NCBI GenBank assembly: GCA_002482415.1
Contig: DLFY01000311.1
Location: 1,933 to 11,143 of the forward strand
DNA: 9,211 nt
Origin: Phycisphaerales bacterium UBA7708
Lineage (GTDB): Bacteria > Planctomycetota > Phycisphaerae > Sedimentisphaerales > Anaerohalosphaeraceae
Reading direction: 5' to 3'
This document shows positions 1 through 5,348 of this stretch, one piece after another. Each line of letters starts with the position of its first letter. Within the stretch, counting starts at the first letter, position 1. The position numbers and the translations under genes were made by a program. The notes beneath the pieces are model-generated. The model did no database searches, was not told the origin of the DNA, and worked only from the letters and a program-made list of their open reading frames with translations.

Positions 1-410
1 ACTCATCAATCTGAAGAACAATCGCAAGTCTGATATAAGCCAGGGTGTCAAATCAAAGCTGACAAAATCTGCACCAAATCACTCTGGAACGCACTGCTTT
101 CAGGCGGTCGCAAGTCTTTGAAGGAGCGGTCACGACTTCGCCTTTTTATCCATAAACCCTTACGCAAATATTTGCATTAAAGAATTATGGTCTTTTTTGA
201 AGACGAAGTCAAGCGCAATTCTCTGTGCTTTGAACGATTTGCGGGAAATACATCGGCAGCTTTTTTTGTACATTATTGCATCTTCTTGTAAATCCGGGCT
301 TTATGAAATTTTGAAAAATTCAAAAATTTTGATGTTCCGATAAAAAATGCGGTACAACCTGTGCCGGGGAATTGCAGAATATCAGTCGTGTTAACTCTCG
401 ACGATAAGGC
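1..410. other. Intergenic stretch, no gene recognised
   Basis: The 410 bases beyond the murB stop hold no convincing coding region. A 39-codon open stretch on the plus strand runs in from the window edge and stops at 119-121; it has no recognisable motif and may be the tail of a neighbouring gene or chance. The stretch is AT-rich with many A and T runs. It contains a perfect 12-base palindrome, GCAAATATTTGC, at 164-175, an AT-rich imperfect inverted repeat near 305-331, and the probable murB terminator at 342-366. No tRNA-like T-loop or other RNA signature was seen. Confidence 0.6.
342..366 (-). terminator. Probable intrinsic terminator of hflX-murB
   Basis: Read on the minus strand, CGGCACA-GGT-TGTACCG forms a 7-pair stem with one C/A mismatch and a three-base loop. 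It is followed by CA and six T residues (342-347), and lies about 45 bases past the murB stop. The stem is short and imperfect, so termination may be partial. Position and polarity fit the end of the hflX-murB transcript. Confidence 0.42.
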
Positions 411-1271
411 TCAAATAATCCGCTGCTCAAGTTCAAGTTGAACCTGAAAAGCAGCAAAGACTTTGTCTTGAATCAGAGAAATAAGGTCGAGAATGTCCCT
501 TCCGGTGGCCTGACCATTGTGGTTGACGATGAAGCCTGCATGTTTGGGGGAGACCATCGCCCCGCCGCAGGCATGGCCTTTGAGGCCGAGTTGTTCGATC
601 ATCTGCCCGACAAACCGCCCCTGCGGGCGACGGAAGACACTGCCGGCACTGGGGATATCCCACGGCTGCTTCTGATGGCGGAGGCTCAGGTTATCCATCA
701 TTTTTGTGTGGATGGCCCTGCTGTCGCCGTGCGGCAGCACCAGCCGGACCCGGACGACAACCCAGTCGGGACGCTGCTGGAAGATGCTCTGACGATAGCC
801 GAATGCAAGGTCCTGTTTGGGCAGCGTCTTAAATGACAGGTCTTGCGTATCAAAAAAAGTAACGCTTTCGATCCAGTCGCTGAAGGATTCGCCAAGAGTT
901 TCAGCATTCATAAACACCGCCCCGCCGACGGAGCCGGGAACATCGTAAAAGTATTCAAGCCCGGATAATTCGTTTTCAAGAGCCGTCTGGCTGAGAATTT
1001 TCAGAGACAAGCCCGCTTCAGCAATGACCATAGCCCCCTGCACCGAACAGGCGGAAAAGGCACTGTTAAAGATGACAAAATCGAACTGGTCGTAATAGTC
1101 TCTGGACAGGATGACATTGCAGCCGCCGCCGAGAATGACGCGGGGCCTGCTGCGGTCGGAAAAGACGACAGCGATGTCCTCGTCTGTTTCCGGCATAAAA
1201 ACGCGGGCAGCAACGGCTTTCACCCGGTAGGAATTGCACGCAGTCAAATCATAGTCATTGTATATTTTCAT
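411..1271 (-). CDS. murB: UDP-N-acetylenolpyruvoylglucosamine reductase MurB
   Basis: Cytoplasmic FAD enzyme that uses NADPH to reduce UDP-GlcNAc-enolpyruvate to UDP-MurNAc, the second committed step of peptidoglycan synthesis. The 286-residue product shows the FAD-binding segment LGGGCNV (47-53), PGSVGGA (112-118) and GYRQS (158-162, catalytic Arg160). It also has the proton-donor segment SAGSVF (208-213, Ser211) and the C-terminal LELEQRI, whose Glu282 matches the family's catalytic Glu in LEPEVR. Length and the KGHACGGAMVSPKHAGFIVN segment fit the shorter type II MurB of Gram-positive bacteria rather than the longer E. coli form. The ATG at 1271 was chosen; an in-frame TTG at 1292 would add seven residues but has no Shine-Dalgarno sequence. 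The ATG has only a GGAG about 15 bases upstream, so initiation is weak or coupled to hflX, which ends 33 bases before. A murB gene implies a peptidoglycan-making cell. Confidence 0.96.
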   Translation of the reverse strand: MKIYNDYDLTACNSYRVKAVAARVFMPETDEDIAVVFSDRSRPRVILGGGCNVILSRDYYDQFDFVIFNSAFSACSVQGAMVIAEAGLSLKILSQTALENELSGLEYFYDVPGSVGGAVFMNAETLGESFSDWIESVTFFDTQDLSFKTLPKQDLAFGYRQSIFQQRPDWVVVRVRLVLPHGDSRAIHTKMMDNLSLRHQKQPWDIPSAGSVFRRPQGRFVGQMIEQLGLKGHACGGAMVSPKHAGFIVNHNGQATGRDILDLISLIQDKVFAAFQVQLELEQRII

Positions 1272-1304
1272 CAGCCGGCCGGTTCGCTCCAAAGAGACGG
1301 TGAA

Positions 1305-2624
1305 TCAAATTAACTCATAGTCCGCTGCCCCCAGCTTCTGCAGCGACAGCATCTGGTTTTTGCCCAGGGTCGCTTCAATCAGCACATCCTCGCCTTCGTA
1401 CTGTTCGGTCAGGTCCGTGGCATTGGCCTTCAGAAAAGCGATGAGTTTGCCCTGGCCGGGATGGAGACGCAGCCGCAGACGCACCCTGCCGCCGCGTACT
1501 TTTTCGGCAACGACGGCGGACAGTTTGTCCAGATTCATCTTCGTGCGGGCAGAGATGGCCACGGCATCGTGATGGACCGTCTGCAGCGTTTCAAAGAGCT
1601 TGATATCGCAGATGGAATCGGACTTGTTCAGCAGGGTCAGAACCTGTTTTTCCCCGCAGCCGATTTCCTTGAGCACCAGCTCAACGCTCTTAATCTGCTC
1701 GAAAACCTGCGGGCTGGAGGCGTCCACCACATGCAGCAGGAGGTCCGCTCCGAGGGCCTCTTCCAGTGTCGCCTTAAAGGAGGCAACCAGATGATGCGGC
1801 AGGTGACTGACAAAACCGACCGTGTCGCTGAGCAGCACCTCCACGCCGGAGTCGAGCCGCCATTTTCGGGTACGGGTATCGAGGGTGGCAAACAGCTTGT
1901 CTTCGACATACACCCCCGCATCGGTCAGGGCATTCATCAGGGTACTCTTGCCGGCGTTGGTATAGCCGACTAAGCAGATGGTGAAAAAATCCTTTCGTCC
2001 GTCGATTTCGCGGAGTTTTCGCTGGTCGATAATCTCCAGCTCGCGTTTGAGTTCAGTGATGCGTTTGCTGACTAAGCGGCGGTCGATTTCAAGCTGCTTT
2101 TCGCCGGTACCGCGTGTACCGATACCGCCGACCGCACCGGCCGAGGTGCTCGCCCCGCCGGTCACCGTATCCAGGTGCGACCACATCCGGGTCAGGCGGG
2201 GGTATGTATATTCAAGCTGGGCCAGTTCCACCTGCAGCCGGGCCTGTTTGGTCTGAGCCCGCGTGGCAAAGATATCCAGTATCAGTTCACTGCGGTCAAG
2301 AACTTTGGCCTTGATGATTTTTTCCAGTTCACGAATCTCGCCCGGAGACAAGTCGTTGTCAAAAATAACCACATCGGCATTGTTCTGCCTTACCTTTTCG
2401 GCCAGTTCTTCGGCCTTGCCAGAACCGATGTACGTGCCGGGATGAATCCGGTTAAGCCGCTGCTGGATTCGCCCCGCCACGACCGCCCCGGCGGTCTCAA
2501 CAAGGCTGGTCAACTCGGCAAGCGGATCTGTCTTATTAATATCAACCTGACGTTCCCGGGTGTACGCGCCGACCAGGACGGCACGTTCCTTGAGAACCTG
2601 CAACTGCTCACGAATTTTTTCCAA
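1305..2624 (-). CDS. hflX: Ribosome-associated GTPase HflX
   Basis: HflX is a cytoplasmic GTPase that binds the 50S subunit and splits stalled or stressed ribosomes. The 439 residues match the usual length. The N-terminal HflX domain holds HPGTYIGSGK (61-70), DNDLSPGEIRELE (89-101), DRSELILDIFATRA (110-123), LQVELAQLEYTYPRL (130-144) and GGIGTRGTGEKQLEIDRR (166-183). The G domain has the P-loop GYTNAGKS (220-227), DTVGF (267-271), NKSD (333-336) and SAR (358-360). The linker before GGIGTRG carries a short Gly/Ser/Ala-rich segment, GGASTSAGAV (157-166). The start is a TTG, supported by a full GGAGGT 11 bases upstream; no ATG or GTG lies between. It is followed 33 bases later by murB on the same transcript. 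Assignment is secure. Confidence 0.97.
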   Translation of the reverse strand: MEKIREQLQVLKERAVLVGAYTRERQVDINKTDPLAELTSLVETAGAVVAGRIQQRLNRIHPGTYIGSGKAEELAEKVRQNNADVVIFDNDLSPGEIRELEKIIKAKVLDRSELILDIFATRAQTKQARLQVELAQLEYTYPRLTRMWSHLDTVTGGASTSAGAVGGIGTRGTGEKQLEIDRRLVSKRITELKRELEIIDQRKLREIDGRKDFFTICLVGYTNAGKSTLMNALTDAGVYVEDKLFATLDTRTRKWRLDSGVEVLLSDTVGFVSHLPHHLVASFKATLEEALGADLLLHVVDASSPQVFEQIKSVELVLKEIGCGEKQVLTLLNKSDSICDIKLFETLQTVHHDAVAISARTKMNLDKLSAVVAEKVRGGRVRLRLRLHPGQGKLIAFLKANATDLTEQYEGEDVLIEATLGKNQMLSLQKLGAADYELI

Positions 2625-2635
2625 ACTGTGATTAT

Positions 2636-2641
2636 ACCTCC
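2636..2641 (-). promoter_or_regulatory. Shine-Dalgarno site that fixes the hflX TTG start
   Basis: The minus strand reads GGAGGT, then 11 bases, then TTG-GAA-AAA. No ATG or GTG lies between this site and the TTG, and the next in-frame codons already belong to the protein. A full Shine-Dalgarno sequence with slightly long spacing therefore supports initiation at the non-ATG codon at 2624. Confidence 0.75.
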
Positions 2642-2659
2642 AAAAAATAAACTGACATG

Positions 2660-2688
2660 GTTATACCAGAAAATAATCCATAGCTCAA
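2660..2688 (-). promoter_or_regulatory. Sigma-70-type promoter of hflX-murB
   Basis: On the minus strand the -35 box TTGAGC (2683-2688, four of six consensus) and the -10 box TATAAC (2660-2665, five of six) are separated by exactly 17 bases. The -10 is preceded by TGG, an extended -10 element. It sits 36 bases upstream of the hflX TTG, giving a short leader of roughly 25-30 bases that contains the GGAGGT site. Confidence 0.7.
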
Positions 2689-2739
2689 TAGCTTTGCATA
2701 TTTCTAATAAATGATAAACAACAGACTGTATGATCACAT

Positions 2740-2775
2740 AAAAAAACCGACAGGATTCAGTTTCAATCCTGTCGG
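2740..2775 (-). terminator. Strong intrinsic terminator of the lipoprotein gene
   Basis: On the minus strand, CCGACAGGATT, a seven-base loop (GAAACTG) and AATCCTGTCGG form a perfect 11-pair stem followed at once by seven T residues. It starts 21 bases past the lipoprotein stop codon and lies upstream of the hflX promoter, cleanly separating the two transcripts. Confidence 0.92.
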
Positions 2776-2796
2776 CTGCAATTGAGCTTGCAGAAT

Positions 2797-3114
2797 TTAC
2801 TTGGGCAACTGAACGCCTTCGGCAGCCTTTTTGGCATCAGCAGCGGCCTTGTCGGCGGCGGCTTTGGTGTCAGCAGCAGCTTTTTCAGCAGCAGCCTGTG
2901 CATCAGCAGCGGTCTGTTCGGCCGTCTTCTGAGCATCAGCAGCGGCTTTTTCGACTTCCGGCTTGGCTTGATCCACAGCCTTCTGGGCATCTGCGGCAGC
3001 CTGATCGACCTTTACTTCAGTCGATGTTGACGGAGCTGCAGGCTGGGGTGTTTCCTTTTCGCAACCAGCAACCAATAAAGCGACCAATGCAACCAACAAA
3101 ATTCTTGTAACCAT
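2797..3114 (-). CDS. Small alanine-rich coiled-coil lipoprotein
   Basis: The 105-residue product begins with a lipoprotein signal, MVTRILLVALVALLVAGC, with lipobox VAGC and Cys18 as the lipidation site. Glu follows Cys, not the Asp typical of inner-membrane retention in enterobacteria. A Pro/Thr/Ser linker (19-33) leads to an Ala/Lys/Asp/Glu/Gln-rich helix (about 36-99) built on 11-residue units such as AAADTKAAADK. This is the hendecad spacing of an alanine-zipper coiled coil. The chain ends in Lys. Size, architecture and terminal Lys resemble the peptidoglycan-linked lipoproteins Lpp and OprI, so a cell-wall tether is a reasonable inference; direct homology is not shown, since low-complexity sequence can converge. 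The ATG at 3114 has AGGAGGT 8 bases upstream. An upstream in-frame extension to 3195 lacks a ribosome site and would put 27 residues ahead of the signal. The gene is monocistronic, with its own promoter and terminator. Confidence 0.82.
   Translation of the reverse strand: MVTRILLVALVALLVAGCEKETPQPAAPSTSTEVKVDQAAADAQKAVDQAKPEVEKAAADAQKTAEQTAADAQAAAEKAAADTKAAADKAAADAKKAAEGVQLPK
2834..2965 (-). repeat. Four 33-bp tandem repeats within the lipoprotein gene
   Basis: Four consecutive 33-base units (2834-2866, 2867-2899, 2900-2932, 2933-2965) each start, on the plus strand, with G(C/T)(A/G)TCAGCAGC and then diverge. Each encodes one 11-residue turn of the alanine-rich coil. The even spacing points to growth by in-frame duplication, so unit number may vary between strains. 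Confidence 0.8.
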
Positions 3115-3122
3115 ACTCAATA

Positions 3123-3173
3123 ACCTCCTGATAGAACTATCAAGCGGCTGTATCAGGGCGACACCGCCCTGAT
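3123..3173 (-). promoter_or_regulatory. Structured 5' leader of the lipoprotein gene, two hairpins abutting the ribosome site
   Basis: Read on the minus strand, ATCAGGGCG-GTGT-CGCCCTGAT is a perfect 9-pair hairpin (3152-3173). Nine bases on from it, after ACAGCCGCT, comes the dyad TGATAGTTCTATCA (3129-3142), which runs into the AGGAGGT ribosome site. ATCAGG occurs both in the 5' arm of the first hairpin and across the Shine-Dalgarno site. The first hairpin's 3' arm (CCTGAT) could therefore pair with either. This is compatible with control of translation or of mRNA stability; no function is demonstrated. Confidence 0.45.
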
Positions 3174-3216
3174 TGTCCGCATTTTCCATACACAATACTT
3201 GTTATGTCTTTTTTTA

Positions 3217-3244
3217 ACTATATCGCGTTATCTGGAAAATGCAA
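3217..3244 (-). promoter_or_regulatory. Possible promoter of the lipoprotein gene
   Basis: On the minus strand, TATAGT (3217-3222, five of six) lies 16 bases downstream of TTGCAT (3239-3244, three of six). Transcription from here would give a leader of about 95 bases that includes both leader hairpins. The -35 match is poor, so an activator or a different element may be involved. Confidence 0.38.
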
Positions 3245-3300
3245 TAATATTTTCACGCATCACACTAAAACAGAGCTGATCAAAAAAGGGATATCATTGC
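3241..3300 (-). other. Inverted repeat directly after the Hcp-like operon
   Basis: GCAATAATAT (3241-3250) and ATATCATTGC (3291-3300) are inverted copies flanking a 40-base spacer. One arm begins at the base next to the stop codon of the last operon gene. In minus-strand RNA all ten positions can pair, one as G-U. The loop is large and the trailing sequence (ATTTTCC) is only weakly U-rich, so it is at best a weak terminator or 3'-end protector. No better terminator for the operon was found. Confidence 0.3.
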
Positions 3301-3954
3301 TTATATAACAGGAGCCTCCCAGTCGTCCGAAGTTATAATATCACCATCTTCCCATATCCATTCGATGGTTTGATAGACAAAACTAACCTGCTCTATGTTT
3401 GGATACGCCGTTTTAATGTCATTAATCCTGGCATTCATCAGATGAATTGTGTAATACTGAACCATCCGATCACTACTGTCTTTTTGGAAAAATCTCAGAT
3501 AAACATGCTTCAGATTTTCATTGGTGGTCAGTGCTCTGTACAATTGAGGGGTAGATCTGTCGGTATATTTGGAAACAATCAGCGGTTTATGCTGTCGTCT
3601 TCCCGAAGGCAGCCCTGTTATACTATCCGTCGGAACCGCAACCTGATGTCCAAGACCAACAATCTTTATCATATCGTCTATCGCACTGCCGCGAAATGCT
3701 CCCTGTACCTGCCCTGTCACACTCATCAGGATCGCTCCTTTGCCGATGACCTGCTGTTCGGTGGGATATGGCAGCCAATCTGACGGCAGGCCGGGCTGGA
3801 TGTTTTTATAGAGCTCATCCAGCGTCCGCATCGTTGGAGAGGGAGAATTATCAGGATTAAGGTCGCCGCCGGTGACATAGGCAGTACTGAAAATAATGGC
3901 CCCAAGAATCGCCAATCCCAAAAACATTAACCATGTTGTGTTTTTCCTATACAT
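3301..3954 (-). CDS. Exported Hcp-like (T6SS tube fold) protein, copy A
   Basis: The 217-residue product has a basic start, a hydrophobic segment (9-27) and a likely signal peptidase site after VTG (about 29). The tag GDLNP...TMRTLDEL (30-48) follows. Residues about 74-217 match the Hcp family pattern as remembered: ILMSVTGQVQG (75-85), PTDSITGLPSGRRQHKPL (108-125), SKYTDRSTPQLYRAL (128-142), YYTIHLMNARI (167-177), EQVSFVYQTIEWIWEDG (188-204) and DDW (210-212). It is closest to the Hcp2-type subgroup. Classical Hcp forms hexameric rings that stack into the T6SS tube and has no signal peptide; here export looks Sec-dependent. The ATG at 3954 has GGGA 6 bases upstream; in-frame codons further up lack a ribosome site. 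It is the last of four genes, 65 bases after the GW-repeat gene. The real role is unknown; an extracytoplasmic ring or binding barrel is inferred. Confidence 0.78.
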   Translation of the reverse strand: MYRKNTTWLMFLGLAILGAIIFSTAYVTGGDLNPDNSPSPTMRTLDELYKNIQPGLPSDWLPYPTEQQVIGKGAILMSVTGQVQGAFRGSAIDDMIKIVGLGHQVAVPTDSITGLPSGRRQHKPLIVSKYTDRSTPQLYRALTTNENLKHVYLRFFQKDSSDRMVQYYTIHLMNARINDIKTAYPNIEQVSFVYQTIEWIWEDGDIITSDDWEAPVI

Positions 3955-4019
3955 AGTAATTCCCTTTCGCATTGTGTGTCTATTCAAGCCTTCGCATAAT
4001 CAGATGTCTCTACCATGGA

Positions 4020-4649
4020 CTATTTCAGACGCCAGCCGTCCGGACAGAAGGTCAGCCAGTAGTGGGCAAACACGCCAAAATCACCCATCTTAACCCCCGG
4101 CTGCCCGTCCAGTTCCGCGGGCACCGCGCCGCTCTGCAGCCAGTAGTCCGCAAAGGTTTCGAGGTCTTCCAGCGTCACCACGCAGGCCTGCGCACTCCAG
4201 GCGGCCGTCCGGTCAAAATGAATCCAGCCGATATTTTCACCCCAGGCCCAGCCTGAAAAGGTGCCGTCGTCGCCGATCCGCACGCAGTATTCATTCATCC
4301 GCGTTTCACCGGGTACGACAGGGTCAAAATTGATCCAGCCGACGTTCTCACCCCAGGCCAGGCCCGACAAGTTTCCTTTGCCGTCATGGACAACGCCGAA
4401 CTCGACGGCACCGCAGTAGCCGGTGTTCTCGCACGACAGGTTGATCCAGCCGATATTCTCACCCCAAATCCAGCCCAGCAGCTTGTCATCAGAGACCTGC
4501 ACCCCGCTGCCGACGGATGGCTCCAGATTCAGCCAGCCGGTGTTTTCACTCCAGCCATACTGAGCTCCGCTGTTGTAAGGGTCAATATTTTCAGCCCAAA
4601 GACCGCATCCTGCAAAAACGAACATAATAATCAGAACATGGTTTTTCAT
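4020..4649 (-). CDS. Secreted GW-repeat protein with C-terminal dockerin-like segment
   Basis: The 209-residue product has an N-terminal export signal. Cleavage after LWA (19) is preferred; FAGC at 12-15 is a weak alternative lipobox. Four copies of a motif close to GWxWGENxGWIxF follow, at 31-44, 58-71, 95-110 and 132-146, the first degenerate. Each is separated by about 20-30 residues rich in Gly, Asp and Asn. The C-terminal part (158-199) resembles the duplicated dockerin-like segment of planctomycete secreted proteins: VTLEDLETFADYWL and then VKMGDFGVFAHYWL. The expected DxNGDG calcium loop is degenerate, reading ELDGQPG. Start ATG 4649 has AGGAG 6 bases upstream; the stop is TAG. It lies 18 bases after the Hcp-like B gene. 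Regular Trp/Gly/Asn repeats suggest a small beta-rich surface or binding protein; no enzyme motif is seen. Confidence 0.8.
   Translation of the reverse strand: MKNHVLIIMFVFAGCGLWAENIDPYNSGAQYGWSENTGWLNLEPSVGSGVQVSDDKLLGWIWGENIGWINLSCENTGYCGAVEFGVVHDGKGNLSGLAWGENVGWINFDPVVPGETRMNEYCVRIGDDGTFSGWAWGENIGWIHFDRTAAWSAQACVVTLEDLETFADYWLQSGAVPAELDGQPGVKMGDFGVFAHYWLTFCPDGWRLK
4221..4556 (-). repeat. Four diverged repeats encoding the GWxWGENxGW motif
   Basis: Related nucleotide units of roughly 27-40 bases recur near 4221-4260, 4331-4370, 4443-4480 and 4529-4556. On the plus strand they share cores such as ATCCAGCCGAtaTTcTCACCCCA. Spacing is about 75-115 bases. They encode the Trp-rich repeat of the secreted protein and are still similar at DNA level, which points to internal duplication rather than only protein-level convergence. 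Confidence 0.65.
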
Positions 4650-4667
4650 CGTTATCTCCTGAATCCC

Positions 4668-5321
4668 TTAAGATTCACCGCCGTATTTAGAGATATCCCA
4701 CCCCTCAACCTGCCATTCGGCCGTGTTGCTGTTTCTGTAGGCCCATTCGATCTTCGTATAGTCGGTGAAGGCAGCCACTTCCAGCCCTCCATTATTGGTC
4801 GAAAACGGCTCGATAAACGCCACCCGCGCATTCCACAAACGCAGACGATAATAGGCAAAGGTAGTCATTGGTCCGGGTTTAACGATCTCCAGTGTAATCA
4901 GTTCGATGCGTTCGTTATTACAGCATTTCAGCTTCAGGGGAACCGAAGCTTTGTCGGTGGATTTGGAAATATATACCCCCGAAAACAGCGGGGACGGCTT
5001 GTCATCCGGCTCTGCACCGTTAGCGACATTCATCATGTACCCGTGGGCATAAATCCAGTTGGGATGCTGTGCATCCGTACTGTCTCCCGGGACCCCCGTG
5101 ACCTGCAGGAAAAGAGCACTGTTGTTTGGAGGAAACGCCACATTCGGAGCCGTCCCGCGGAGTGCCTGCACCGCGGTATGCACCTCTTCCAGCGTCTTCA
5201 TCGTGCTGGACGGCGGCGCCGGCGGATACAGATTCCCCGCCCAGACCATCCAGGCAATACCGCACACAAAGACAAACATTAATCCCGCTATCAGTTTTCT
5301 GTTTTCAGCGATTCGACGCAT
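4668..5321 (-). CDS. Exported Hcp-like (T6SS tube fold) protein, copy B
   Basis: The 217-residue product has basic residues, a hydrophobic segment (10-27) and a predicted signal peptidase site after VWA (28). The tag GNLYPPAPPSSTMKTLEEV (29-47) follows. Residues about 67-196 follow the Hcp1-type pattern as remembered: LFLQVTGVPGDSTDAQHPNW (70-89), SGVYISKSTDKASVPLKL (114-131, like the family's FTKYxDKASPxL), TFAYYRLRLWNARVAFI (154-170) and FTDYTKIEWAYR (185-196). It looks more diverged than copy A and of a different Hcp subgroup, so the pair is not a recent duplication. The ATG at 5321 has GGAG 7 bases upstream; an in-frame TTG at 5336 falls on the ribosome site itself. It lies 27 bases after the beta-helix gene and 18 before the GW-repeat gene. 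Hcp assignment is by pattern only; function is unknown. Confidence 0.72.
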   Translation of the reverse strand: MRRIAENRKLIAGLMFVFVCGIAWMVWAGNLYPPAPPSSTMKTLEEVHTAVQALRGTAPNVAFPPNNSALFLQVTGVPGDSTDAQHPNWIYAHGYMMNVANGAEPDDKPSPLFSGVYISKSTDKASVPLKLKCCNNERIELITLEIVKPGPMTTFAYYRLRLWNARVAFIEPFSTNNGGLEVAAFTDYTKIEWAYRNSNTAEWQVEGWDISKYGGES

Positions 5322-5348
5322 TGTTGTTCTCCTCAATAAAATGGTGTC

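Noticed and set aside
2..121. Open stretch of 39 codons on the plus strand entering from the left edge
   Set aside because: Too short and without motif or supporting codon pattern. It may be a gene tail but cannot be supported from this window.
103..146. Terminator-like structure on the plus strand (GGCG...AAGTC pairing with GACTTCGCC, then TTTTT)
   Set aside because: The stem needs a five-base bulge and a loop of about 17 bases, and no gene is established upstream of it.
1272..1292. TTG at 1292 as the murB start
   Set aside because: No Shine-Dalgarno sequence precedes it, the seven added residues lie before the conserved region, and an ATG at 1271 is available.
3115..3195. N-terminal extension of the lipoprotein to 3195
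   Set aside because: It would put 27 residues before a clear lipoprotein signal. It also covers the leader hairpins and the AGGAGGT site that properly serves the ATG at 3114.
4386..5282. A 298-codon open frame on the plus strand
   Set aside because: It spans two minus-strand genes and the gap between them with no family signature. The minus-strand genes have ribosome sites and recognisable products.
3301..5321. A type VI secretion gene cluster
   Set aside because: Only Hcp-like proteins are present. No sheath, baseplate, membrane-complex, ClpV or VgrG gene is visible, and both Hcp-like proteins have export signals.
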